Origin: Phycisphaerae bacterium
Lineage (GTDB): Bacteria > Planctomycetota > Phycisphaerae > Phycisphaerales > SM1A02
Length of the DNA stretch: 39,714 bases
Assembly: GCA_002717655.1 (NCBI GenBank)
Contig: PBAY01000043.1
Span: 1 to 39,714, forward strand
Direction of reading: 5' to 3'
The position numbers were made by a program, and so were the translations under genes. Position 1 is the stretch's first letter. Each line of letters starts with the position of its first letter. Shown here piece by piece: positions 17,636-24,924 of the stretch. Below the pieces are notes generated by a model that saw only the letters and a program-made list of their open reading frames with translations, had not been told where the DNA came from and did no database searches.

Positions 17636-17914
17636 TGCCTGGTCAATGACGACCAGTACTTCAAAGTCTGGGAATGACAGGTTCAACCCGGATTTGAAGG
17701 ACGCTCGGAGCCAGGCATGGCGGAAGCTCGCCCCCTACTGTCCCAGCGAATCGAGGGCTTTGCTGAGGACCAGGTGATCTGAACTGTGAGGGCGGTTCAG
17801 GCACGACGAGACAGCTGAACAAGCTGTTCTCAACCAGGGCTGCGACGAGCTTCTCACCATGTCTGGTTACGACAAAAAATGACCCCACAGGCCAACGCCT
17901 GCGGGGTCTTTTTT
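17636..17914 (+). ncRNA. Candidate structured non-coding RNA (about 280 nt)
   Basis: The stretch 17519-18130 has no convincing gene but holds a chain of helices ending in a strong terminator. TGCCTGG (17636-17642) pairs with CCAGGCA (17711-17717). Inside it, CTTCAAA-G-TCTGGG (17659-17672) pairs with CCCGGA-TTTGAAG (17687-17699), 13 pairs with one bulge. Further on are GGCG/CGCC (17719-17732), CTGAAC/GTTCAG near 17778-17799, ACAGCT/AGCTGT near 17811-17827, and AACCAG/CTGGTT (17832-17868). A GATAGT hexamer at 17625-17630 is a possible -10 box, without a good -35. Hallmark motifs of RNase P RNA, tmRNA and SRP RNA were not found. 6S RNA remains possible. A 43-codon frame at 17646-17777 lies inside and is less convincing than the helices. 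Confidence 0.45.
17881..17914 (+). terminator. Strong intrinsic terminator (A-tract, GC stem, T-tract)
   Basis: GACCCC-A-CAGGC pairs with GCCTG-C-GGGGTC across a 4-nt loop, followed by six T. It is preceded by six A (17874-17879), so it could work in both directions. It lies some 360 bp beyond the last clear gene, which is why an RNA gene upstream is suspected. Confidence 0.85.
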
Positions 17915-18081
17915 CATGATCCCCGCAACAACGGCTCAGCAGATGCAGGGGAAACCAAATCAGAGACTGAACGTTCCACGGTGTATCCAGACTCGTAACG
18001 TGGTGTAGTTGTATTCGGTCGCTGACACCTGATCGGTTGCACTCATCACGAGATCAAGATGATGAAAGTAGCCCTCAGGCG

Positions 18082-18118
18082 TACTTCAAATTCGATGATT
18101 TCATATTCCATTGAAGTA
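18082..18118 (+). promoter_or_regulatory. 8-bp inverted repeat just before the glycosyltransferase gene
   Basis: TACTTCAA (18082-18089) and TTGAAGTA (18111-18118) are perfect inverted copies 21 bp apart, ending 12 bp before the preferred start codon at 18131. The spacing (centre to centre about 29 bp) would suit a dimeric regulator or an mRNA hairpin. It lies in an AT-rich patch. No promoter hexamers are clear. Confidence 0.35.
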
Positions 18119-18130
18119 TCATGCAAACAC

Positions 18131-18892
18131 ATGCCTGACATCAGTGTCATCATCATCTGTCGCGATGAAGCCGAGCAGATCAACGACTGTCTGCAGAGTG
18201 TCCAATGGGCGGATGAAATCATCGTTGTCGATTCAGGCAGCACCGATGAAACGCGAGAGATCGCTGCGCGTCATACCCCTCATGTCCACAATGTCGAATG
18301 GAAGGGTTTCGGTCCTCAGAAGAATCATGCCTTGTCACTGGCCACAGGAGAGTGGGTCTTTTCCATCGACTGTGATGAACGTGCACAGCAAGGCATGGAA
18401 GATGAAGTCCGAAGACTGATTCAACAATCGCATCACGATGGTTACGAGGTCCCCCGCTACAACTGGTTCTGCGGACAACGGGTGAAGTTCGGCGACTGGT
18501 CGGGCGATCGAGTCCTTCGTCTCTTCCGCCGCGCTTCAGGTCGATTCACGGATGATGCGGTACATGAGCGCATCGTGGTCGACGGATCCATTGGTCGGCT
18601 GCGCACACCACTTGAACATCACACCATCAGGACACGTGATCAGCACCGTGACAAGATCCAGTACTACACGGAACTGACGACACGCCTTGGACAACAGGCT
18701 GGAAAGCGTTCCAGTCTCTTCAAGGCTGCCATGCACGGAAGCTGGGCGTTTCTTCGAGGCTATGTCTTCAAAGGCGGAATGCTGGACGGCCGTGCGGGCT
18801 GGTGCATCGCAAGCGGCCAAGCCAAATCAGTCTGGTGGCGATACAAGGCCATTGCCAGAGGTACGCCGCCGGAACAGGCGGCACCCCGCTGA
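18131..18892 (+). CDS. Family 2 glycosyltransferase, KdtX/WaaE-like
   Basis: Cytoplasmic or membrane-associated GT-A enzyme of 253 residues. The N-terminal strand ISVIIICRDEAEQI, the DSGSTDET nucleotide-sugar motif (about 40-47) and the DCDER metal-binding DxD-type motif are typical. PRYNWFCGQ, RLFRRASGRF and VHERIVV match the group of LPS core beta-glucosyltransferases (WaaE/KdtX). The start at 18131 gives the family length and begins directly at the conserved fold; the frame stays open to 18059, but that stretch contains the inverted repeat at 18082-18118. It would add a hexose to a lipid-linked or core glycan, fitting the O-antigen ligase-like gene upstream. Its stop is one base from the stop of the convergent membrane-protein gene. 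Confidence 0.85.
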   Translation: MPDISVIIICRDEAEQINDCLQSVQWADEIIVVDSGSTDETREIAARHTPHVHNVEWKGFGPQKNHALSLATGEWVFSIDCDERAQQGMEDEVRRLIQQSHHDGYEVPRYNWFCGQRVKFGDWSGDRVLRLFRRASGRFTDDAVHERIVVDGSIGRLRTPLEHHTIRTRDQHRDKIQYYTELTTRLGQQAGKRSSLFKAAMHGSWAFLRGYVFKGGMLDGRAGWCIASGQAKSVWWRYKAIARGTPPEQAAPR

Positions 18893-18893
18893 C

Positions 18894-19706
18894 TCAATCC
18901 TGGGAGCTGGGCTCCTCGCCTTCGACTGTCAATCGTGCTGGATGTCCGAACCAGCTGTTGATGCTGGCTTCGCCGTACTTCTCCTTCAGGATGTTCACGA
19001 CATCATTCATGTCTCCATCTGAGGCGACCCATCCGTTGTAGACATCCGGGAAGTCATGATGACAGTTGGCACACTTCTTGGAACTGTCGAACCTGATCGG
19101 GCACCAGAACGATTCGACGTTACGAAGCATCTCGCTACCCATCGACCAGACGCCGGTCATCCAGTCGCAATACAGACACCAGATCAGATCATGTCCAACC
19201 AGATTGGTGAACTTGTGTCGTGAGACTCTGACCCAGTCGGACTGCTTGTACCGGGGAAAGCGGATCAGCCATACGAGGAACGGATAGACGATCAATTCAG
19301 AAACCCGGATGATCCAGAACACCGGAACGACCAGCGCCGTGACCCAGACGGCCAGAAAGTTCCGCCAGGGACCGACCAGTGCATTGAGAAAATTCACGAT
19401 TCGAGGACCCCGCCGAGCAGCAGGATGCAGGAGTCCATGGAAGAAGGTCCAGATCATCACGGCCAGAACCTGCGAGACAATCGCCGCGGCGAAACCGATC
19501 CATCCCGCCAGAATTGGCCCGATGATCATTGGCAGTGCGGTGAAATAGGTCACCAGCAGGTCAAGCCCCGGCGCCTGACACAGCCAATCACTCAACGCAC
19601 GTCCCGGGGAGCCAAGCCGCGGTATGACGTGCAGCACAAGTGCACCAAACAGAAGTGAACCGAGCATGATCGCCGCTATGGAAAGAAAGGTCATCATGTC
19701 GAGCAT
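18894..19706 (-). CDS. Membrane protein with a C-terminal CxxCH motif, unknown function
   Basis: Product of 270 residues; the first ATG is at 19706 (the frame's earlier start would be TTG 19739). No Shine-Dalgarno is evident. Residues 1-150 contain about four to five hydrophobic helices (FLSIAAIMLGSLLFGALVL, LAVMIWTFFHGLL, FLAVWVTALVVPVFWII). The remaining soluble part has cysteine pairs: WCLYCDW, a single Cys in FWCPIRF, and KKCANCHHDFPD. CANCH is formally a heme c motif, but three Cys sites in a row could equally bind zinc or iron. The topology is not clear, so heme attachment, which needs a periplasmic side, cannot be inferred safely. It converges with the glycosyltransferase and diverges from the yaaA gene. 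I do not recognise a named family. Confidence 0.7.
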   Translation of the reverse strand: MLDMMTFLSIAAIMLGSLLFGALVLHVIPRLGSPGRALSDWLCQAPGLDLLVTYFTALPMIIGPILAGWIGFAAAIVSQVLAVMIWTFFHGLLHPAARRGPRIVNFLNALVGPWRNFLAVWVTALVVPVFWIIRVSELIVYPFLVWLIRFPRYKQSDWVRVSRHKFTNLVGHDLIWCLYCDWMTGVWSMGSEMLRNVESFWCPIRFDSSKKCANCHHDFPDVYNGWVASDGDMNDVVNILKEKYGEASINSWFGHPARLTVEGEEPSSQD

Positions 19707-19768
19707 GGTAGGGACTTGCAGGCTCAGGAACCCGGGCAAATACGCAGGACCTTGACTAAGCTGTAGTC

Positions 19769-20563
19769 ATGAGCAGCATGATGACCATCCTCGCCCCGGC
19801 CAAGTCCATGGACATGGATCAGTCGAGCAACCTGATCGACTCCTCGCGCCCAAGACTCGGTACCAGTACGAAGCAACTTGCCGAAGAACTTCGTGGTTAC
19901 AGTGCCAAGCGTCTTGGATCACTGATGTCGATCTCCGACAAGCTTTCCACACTCAATCAGGAACGCTGGAAGCACTTCGGCGAACGAAGCAACCCACGCG
20001 GCCCGGCCGCCATCTGTTTCCGCGGCGATGTCTACCAGGGACTCGAAGCCTGGACACTCGACAAGCGTTCGCTGGCCTGGGCTCAGGATCATGTCCGCAT
20101 TCTCAGCGGGCTCTATGGATTGCTTCGGCCGATGGATGTCATCCAACCCTACCGGCTCGAGATGGGCACGAAGCTCAAGACGGATCAAGGTTCCAACCTC
20201 TATGAGTTCTGGGACAGCGCGATCACGAAGACCTTGAAGAAGGATCTTCAAGCGGTCAAGGCGAAGACGCTGGTGAATCTGGCCAGTGATGAGTACTCCA
20301 AGTCGGTCCAACTCGATGATCTCGGTGTGGACATCATCAACGTGAAGTTCCTTCAAAAGGATGGCGGCAAGGAGAAGTTCATTTCCTTCTTCGCCAAACG
20401 GGCCCGCGGTCTGATGGCACGCTGGATGTCGGAGAACCGACCTCGCACGGTTGCGGATCTGGCCGGCTTCGACTTCGAAGGATACCGGCTCAACAAGAGT
20501 TCAAGCAGCGACGGCGAACTGGTCTTCACGAGGCCAAAGCCTGCGGCCAAGAAGGTTGGCTGA
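19769..20563 (+). CDS. yaaA: YaaA-family peroxide stress protein (DUF328)
   Basis: Cytoplasmic protein of 264 residues, the normal family length. The start MSSMMTILAPAKSMD matches the family N-terminus (ISPAKTLD in E. coli). Other conserved blocks are VYQGL, LSGLYGLLRPMD, PYRLEMGTKL, NLASDEYSK, and the C-terminal KFISFFAKRARGLMARWM with GFDFEGYRLN and SSDGELVF. In E. coli YaaA lowers free iron during hydrogen peroxide stress and binds DNA; the same role is assumed here. Neighbours give no further hint: a divergent membrane protein starts 62 bp upstream. The downstream inverted repeat at 20626-20647 may end its transcript. Confidence 0.95.
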   Translation: MSSMMTILAPAKSMDMDQSSNLIDSSRPRLGTSTKQLAEELRGYSAKRLGSLMSISDKLSTLNQERWKHFGERSNPRGPAAICFRGDVYQGLEAWTLDKRSLAWAQDHVRILSGLYGLLRPMDVIQPYRLEMGTKLKTDQGSNLYEFWDSAITKTLKKDLQAVKAKTLVNLASDEYSKSVQLDDLGVDIINVKFLQKDGGKEKFISFFAKRARGLMARWMSENRPRTVADLAGFDFEGYRLNKSSSSDGELVFTRPKPAAKKVG

Positions 20564-20625
20564 CAGATAGAAACAAACTGTCTGTCTTGAAATTCAATAA
20601 CCGAATCACCTGTTTCATCACCCAT

Positions 20626-20657
20626 CAGGCCCTTGTATGAGGGCCTGCTTCTATTAT
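20626..20657 (+). promoter_or_regulatory. Inverted repeat and TATTAT box between yaaA and the flavoenzyme gene
   Basis: CAGGCCCT (20626-20633) and AGGGCCTG (20640-20647) form a perfect 8-bp stem with a 6-nt loop. TATTAT (20652-20657) follows at once and resembles a -10 box for the downstream gene. The repeat could be a terminator for yaaA, though there is no T-run, or an operator in the promoter spacer. A matching -35 is not obvious. Confidence 0.4.
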
Positions 20658-20695
20658 GCTGGGGTGCTGCAACCAACGGCATGAAGGAAGCTTCC

Positions 20696-22471
20696 GTGGA
20701 ACAGTCCGGACCGAACAATCAACCAGCACCAAGCCGTCGCGCGTTCCTCGGAACAACGGCCGCCATCGGTGCCGGTGCCATGGTTTCACCCCTGGCGACA
20801 GCTGCACCCTGGGAAAAAGTCGGGCCGGTTCCACCCAAGCTCATTCCGGAAACCATGGGTACCCCCATGAACTTCCCGAAAGAGATTCCACTCTTCAAAC
20901 AGGCCTTCCGCAACTGGTCCGGTGGTATCCAGATCGATGAACTCTGGACCTGCCAGCCCGAGACCACTGATGACCTGGTGATACTGGCCAACTGGGCCGC
21001 TGAGCATGGGTATGCCATCAGAGCACGGGGCTACTCGCACAACTGGTCCCCCATCGTCGTCACCCCCGACAGCAATCTCGACACCAACGTCGTACTGCTT
21101 GACATGACCGAACACTTCACATCGATGGAGATGACGGCCGTGTCACCTGCTGCCGTGACCGTTCAGGCCGGCGCTTCGATGGAAGCACTCCTGACCTATC
21201 TCGAAGATGAAGGTTACGGCGTCACCTCATGTCCGGCACCGGGCGATCTGTCAGTGGGCGGCGTTCTGGCCATCGATGGACATGGCACCGGGATTCCAGC
21301 CGATGGCGAGCAGCGTGAATCAGGTCAGACCTACGGCACGATCAGCAACCGGGTCCTTTCCATGACCTGCATCTGCTGGAACCACAAGAACGATCGCTAT
21401 GAACTGATGCGTTTCAATCGACAGCACCCGGACATGGCGGCCATGCTCGTCGCACTGGGTCGTACCATCGTGGTGGAAGTGGAACTTCGTGTCGAAGAGA
21501 ATCACAACCTGCGTTGCGAAAGCTGGGTCAGCCTCTCGGCCAACGAGTTGTTCGCAGCCCCGGGCTCATCAGGAAGTACCATCGAGAGTTTCCTCGAAAG
21601 CAGCGGTCGGATCGAAGCCATCTGGTATCCCTTCACCAGCAATCCCTGGCTGAAGGTCTGGACCGTCAGGTCAAGCAAGCCATTCTGGGCACGTGAAGTC
21701 GACAGCCCCTACAACTATCCGTTCTCGGACAACCTCTCTGAGGAAGTCTCGGATCTGATCGCTCAGATCATGGATGGCTCGCCAGGACTCACCCCGCAGT
21801 TCGGTCAGTTGATGGCCACAGTGACGACCTGGGGCCTGCTGTTCGATAATGCGTACGACCTCTGGGGTCCTTCCAAGAACCTGCTGCTGTATGTCCGACC
21901 GACGACCCTTCGAGTCACGGCTAATGGATATGCGATCCTCACCAGACGTTCCGATGTCCAGCGAGTCATCCACGAGTTCGTGGAACAATACGAAACGAAT
22001 CTGCAGGCCTACGCTGAAGCGGGCAAGTATCCGATCAACGGGCCCATGGAAATCCGTGTCACCGGACTCGATGACCCGATGCATACGGAACTGACTGATG
22101 CATGCGATGCCACACTCTCCGCGGTTGTGCCCTGCCAGGATCATCCTGAATGGGACTGCGCCGTCTGGCTTGATCTGCTGACCGTCCCGGGAACACCATG
22201 GTCCGGCGACTTCTACGCCGAACTGGAAGCCTGGATGTTCGAGAACTACAGCGGCGACTACGCCACCATGCGAGTTGAATGGTCCAAGGGCTGGGGCTAC
22301 ACCAGTGATGGTCCCTGGACGAGCGATGACATCATCCAGAACTTTGTTCCACAGAGCCTCAGTTCAGGCCGTCCAGCCAAGGCAAACTGGGCCTCCGCCA
22401 CGAATCAGTTGAAGGATCTGGATCCACATGACATCTTCCGAAATCCATTCCTTGAGAAGCTGATGCCCTGA
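20696..22471 (+). CDS. Tat-exported FAD-linked oxidase, cholesterol-oxidase-like (vanillyl-alcohol-oxidase fold)
   Basis: Flavoenzyme of about 591 residues. GTG 20696 is preferred because AAGGAAG ends five bases upstream; ATG 20681 is the alternative. A twin-arginine signal (SRRAFLG, Arg14-15, then a hydrophobic Ala/Gly stretch) indicates folded export. An FAD-binding PCMH domain spans about 75-260: ARGYSHNWSP, where His115 is the likely covalent flavin attachment point by analogy with type II cholesterol oxidase, and VGGVLAIDGHGTGIP. The C-terminal half resembles the cholesterol-oxidase substrate-binding domain (WLDLLTVPGTPW, MRVEWSKGWGYT, DPHDIFRNPFLEKL). Such enzymes oxidise a sterol or other alcohol with O2, giving H2O2. 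The real substrate is unknown. The peroxide-stress gene yaaA lies just upstream, which may or may not be meaningful. Confidence 0.85.
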   Translation: MEQSGPNNQPAPSRRAFLGTTAAIGAGAMVSPLATAAPWEKVGPVPPKLIPETMGTPMNFPKEIPLFKQAFRNWSGGIQIDELWTCQPETTDDLVILANWAAEHGYAIRARGYSHNWSPIVVTPDSNLDTNVVLLDMTEHFTSMEMTAVSPAAVTVQAGASMEALLTYLEDEGYGVTSCPAPGDLSVGGVLAIDGHGTGIPADGEQRESGQTYGTISNRVLSMTCICWNHKNDRYELMRFNRQHPDMAAMLVALGRTIVVEVELRVEENHNLRCESWVSLSANELFAAPGSSGSTIESFLESSGRIEAIWYPFTSNPWLKVWTVRSSKPFWAREVDSPYNYPFSDNLSEEVSDLIAQIMDGSPGLTPQFGQLMATVTTWGLLFDNAYDLWGPSKNLLLYVRPTTLRVTANGYAILTRRSDVQRVIHEFVEQYETNLQAYAEAGKYPINGPMEIRVTGLDDPMHTELTDACDATLSAVVPCQDHPEWDCAVWLDLLTVPGTPWSGDFYAELEAWMFENYSGDYATMRVEWSKGWGYTSDGPWTSDDIIQNFVPQSLSSGRPAKANWASATNQLKDLDPHDIFRNPFLEKLMP

Positions 22472-22520
22472 GTGTTCATATTCCCTCTTCATGATGCCAC
22501 GAGCCGTGAATTGAGGCCTG

Positions 22521-22605
22521 ACATCTGTACATGCGGTGTTTACTGCATGGCACCTCGTTTCCCATTACGATGATGAACATCTGTCACAATGACGTGCACA
22601 GATGT
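22521..22605 (+). promoter_or_regulatory. Three ACATCTGT elements upstream of the SHOCT lipoprotein gene
   Basis: ACATCTGT occurs at 22521-22528 and 22577-22584, and in inverted form (ACAGATGT) at 22598-22605. The second and third form an inverted repeat 13 bp apart, ending 23 bp before the start codon. The layout resembles operator sites. No promoter was recognised with confidence; a CACAAT at 22585-22590 lies inside the repeat. Confidence 0.4.
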
Positions 22606-22628
22606 AGACAAGTCAATCGGGAGACATT

Positions 22629-23348
22629 ATGAAATCGAATAAACCGCTTGCGGTGTCACTTTTGGCAATCGCATTGCTTCTTACAAGCTGTGCGGGCCGC
22701 ACACCCAATCCAGTTGCCATGTATCAGCCTGGCGACGACAAGCTTTCCTGTACTGGTCTTGAAATGCAGATGGCATACTGCCAGCAGCAGATCGCGACCC
22801 TTCTGCCCAAGTCGAACAAGACCGGCAGCAACATTCTTCTCGGTGTCGCCGGCGCGTTTCTGATCTTTCCGTGGTTCTTCATGGATTTCAGCGATGCTGA
22901 TCGTACTGAAGTGGAAGCCTGGAGAGCTCGCAACAACTACTTGACAACGCTCTTCGTTGAAAAGGACTGCGGAACCAGAATGATGATGCCATCACTCGAA
23001 GACATGAAGAAAGACAAGCAACTCGCCGAGAAGTGGGCGGCTCAGGTGGAGAAGGACCAGGTACTGCTTGAATCCGGTCAGGCCGCCGAGTTTGAGACGC
23101 TTGATGCGGCTGCAAAGGAATCCGATGAAGAACTGATGAAGGAAATGAACAAGCTGAACAAGGACAGTTCTGCGGGAACACAACTGAGTCTTTCGGAAGA
23201 ACAGTACAAAGCCGCCATGGACCGCCTGCTTGATCTCTACACACATGGTGATATCGACAAGGCTGATTATGAGCGGGAAAAAGCCCAGCTCAAGAAGGCC
23301 CGTGAAGCTCATGGTGACCAAGCGGACGTTCAGGATGAATCTTCCTGA
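22629..23348 (+). CDS. Lipoprotein with C-terminal SHOCT-like domain
   Basis: Product of 239 residues with a lipoprotein signal (SLLAIALLLTSC, Cys21) and GGGAG seven bases before the ATG. The mature part has a conserved-looking Cys pair (SCTGLEMQMAYC), a second hydrophobic segment with aromatic residues (ILLGVAGAFLIFPWFFMDF, about 75-93) that may insert in a membrane, and a long acidic/lysine-rich helical stretch. The last 45 residues (SEEQYKAAMDRLLDLYTHGDIDKADYE) match the pattern of SHOCT domains, short helical hairpins found at the ends of many bacterial proteins. Function is unknown. It appears to be a single-gene unit between operator-like repeats and a perfect 15-bp hairpin. Confidence 0.75.
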   Translation: MKSNKPLAVSLLAIALLLTSCAGRTPNPVAMYQPGDDKLSCTGLEMQMAYCQQQIATLLPKSNKTGSNILLGVAGAFLIFPWFFMDFSDADRTEVEAWRARNNYLTTLFVEKDCGTRMMMPSLEDMKKDKQLAEKWAAQVEKDQVLLESGQAAEFETLDAAAKESDEELMKEMNKLNKDSSAGTQLSLSEEQYKAAMDRLLDLYTHGDIDKADYEREKAQLKKAREAHGDQADVQDESS

Positions 23349-23383
23349 CTTCTGATACGGATTCCGGTGATATTCAGCTCAAT

Positions 23384-23416
23384 ACAACGCTCCTGAGTTA
23401 GACTCAGGAGCGTTGT
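23384..23416 (+). terminator. Perfect 15-bp hairpin after the lipoprotein gene
   Basis: ACAACGCTCCTGAGT (23384-23398) and its exact inverse (23402-23416) are separated by three bases. No T-run follows, so it is either a U-poor terminator or an mRNA-stabilising stem. It lies 35 bp beyond the lipoprotein stop and 43 bp before the cupin start. Confidence 0.6.
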
Positions 23417-23458
23417 CCGTATTCAATAGCATCGCCTGCCAGTCCAATTGACCATGCC

Positions 23459-23821
23459 ATGAACTCCATCACCATCAAAGACGCCCTTTCAAGATTCGAT
23501 GAATGCTGGTCACCACGAATCCTTGCGGATGTGAATGGTCAGCACATCAAACTCGCCAAACTCTCCGGCGGCTTCCACTGGCATGCCCATTCCGATGCCG
23601 ATGAGATGTTTCTCGTCGTCGAAGGCGTGCTTGACATGGAGTTCCGTGACAAGACCGTGGAACTCAGGGAAGGTGACATGCTGGTCGTCCCACGGGGTGT
23701 GGAACATCGTCCCGTTGCCAAGCCCGAGTGTTCCGTTCTGCTGGTCGAGACCGCTGGAGTCGTCAATACCGGAGACGGTGACGAGACCGAGCAATCGACC
23801 TCGGGAACCTGGCTGGATTGA
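23459..23821 (+). CDS. Small single-domain cupin protein
   Basis: Cytoplasmic protein of 120 residues with one cupin barrel. Motif 1 is HWHAHSDADEMFLVVEG (about 40-57), with metal-ligand His/His/Glu positions. Motif 2 is GDMLVVPRGVEHRP (about 73-86), with the third His. It is of the mannose-6-phosphate-isomerase-like small cupin type, which contains many enzymes and sensors of unknown substrate, so no reaction is assigned. The next gene, trhO, starts 15 bp after its stop, so both are probably on one transcript. A Thr/Ser/Glu-rich tail ends the protein. Confidence 0.85.
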   Translation: MNSITIKDALSRFDECWSPRILADVNGQHIKLAKLSGGFHWHAHSDADEMFLVVEGVLDMEFRDKTVELREGDMLVVPRGVEHRPVAKPECSVLLVETAGVVNTGDGDETEQSTSGTWLD

Positions 23822-23836
23822 TGCGGGAAGCATGTC

Positions 23837-24742
23837 ATGAGTCAACTCCTCGTCGCCGCCTTCTACAAGTTCGTTCGTCTGCAAGACCATGCCGCACTTC
23901 AGGAAGGCATTCAGTCCTGCTGCGATACCAACGACGTCCGAGGCATCATTCTGCTGGCCAACGAGGGAATCAATTCAACCATCGCAGGTCCACGCGATGG
24001 CGTCATGGCCGTTCTCGACTTTCTTCGAACCGATCCTCGACTGGCTGATCTTCAATGGAAGGAATCCTCGGCCAGCAAGCAGCCCTTCCGGAAGATGCGG
24101 GTGAGGCTCAAGAAGGAAATCGTGACGATGGGTATGCCGGACATCGATCCGACTCATCTGGTGGGCACCTATGTCCAGGCCGAAGAATGGAATGAACTCA
24201 TCAGCGACCCGGAAGTCATCGTGATCGATACCCGCAATGACTATGAAGTCGAGATCGGATCCTTCGAACGAGCGATCAACCCGAATCTCAAGACCTTCGG
24301 TGAACTGCCCCAGTGGCTGGAACAACAACTTGATGTCGAGTCGCAGCCACGCGTCGCGATGTTCTGCACCGGTGGAATCCGCTGCGAGAAATCAACGGCA
24401 CTGCTCAAGCAGGCTGGCATCAAGGAGGTCTACCATCTTGATGGCGGCATCTTGAAATACCTTGAACGTATCCCGGAAGATAAAAGCCTCTGGCAAGGCC
24501 AGTGCTTCGTCTTCGATGAACGCGTGTCAGTCGGTCATGGACTGGAAGTCGGCGAATATGAACTGTGTCGGGCCTGTCGATATCCATTGCAGGATTCAGA
24601 CAAGGATTCGGAGTATTACGTCGAGGGCGTCAGCTGTGCACGATGTCATGATCAGACCAGTGATGAGCAGAAGGCACGCTTCGCCGATCGTCAGCGCCAG
24701 ATTGAACTGGCCAGACAGCGTGGCCAGAACCATATGTCCTGA
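23837..24742 (+). CDS. trhO: tRNA uridine-34 hydroxylase, rhodanese-domain protein TrhO (YceA)
   Basis: Cytoplasmic enzyme of 301 residues that makes 5-hydroxyuridine at tRNA position 34, as established for E. coli YceA/TrhO. The N-terminal UPF0176-type domain (about 5-95) includes GIILLANEGINSTIAG. The central rhodanese domain has EVIVIDTRNDYEVEIG and the active-site loop FCTGGIRCEKS with Cys177. The C-terminal part has two Cys pairs (CRACR and CARCH), as seen in longer members of the family. ATG 23837 follows a GGGAAG stretch. It follows the cupin gene by 15 bp. Confidence 0.95.
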   Translation: MSQLLVAAFYKFVRLQDHAALQEGIQSCCDTNDVRGIILLANEGINSTIAGPRDGVMAVLDFLRTDPRLADLQWKESSASKQPFRKMRVRLKKEIVTMGMPDIDPTHLVGTYVQAEEWNELISDPEVIVIDTRNDYEVEIGSFERAINPNLKTFGELPQWLEQQLDVESQPRVAMFCTGGIRCEKSTALLKQAGIKEVYHLDGGILKYLERIPEDKSLWQGQCFVFDERVSVGHGLEVGEYELCRACRYPLQDSDKDSEYYVEGVSCARCHDQTSDEQKARFADRQRQIELARQRGQNHMS

Positions 24743-24846
24743 AGATCTGCAATCGACTACGCAACGGCAACTGGCATCTGGAAATGATCGCCTCCTGTAT
24801 TAAAGGCTCTAATGGCCTCTCCAGCACGTAATGGTGCTAAAGATCA

Positions 24847-24875
24847 TTGACTTGCATTTGCTCAATCGCTTTAAT
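24847..24875 (+). promoter_or_regulatory. Sigma70-type promoter of the propeller-dockerin gene
   Basis: TTGACT (24847-24852) and TTTAAT (24870-24875) with a 17-bp spacer. The predicted transcript starts near 24882, about 43 bp before the ATG at 24925. One of the best promoter matches in the window. Confidence 0.7.
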
Positions 24876-24924
24876 TTGTAGTGGTACAGACCGAGCAACG
24901 GCCTTTCTATGGGGAGTCGAAATC

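Noticed and set aside
17646..17777. 43-codon small gene
   Set aside because: No Shine-Dalgarno, no known family, and it lies across strong RNA helices; kept only as an alternative to the RNA call.
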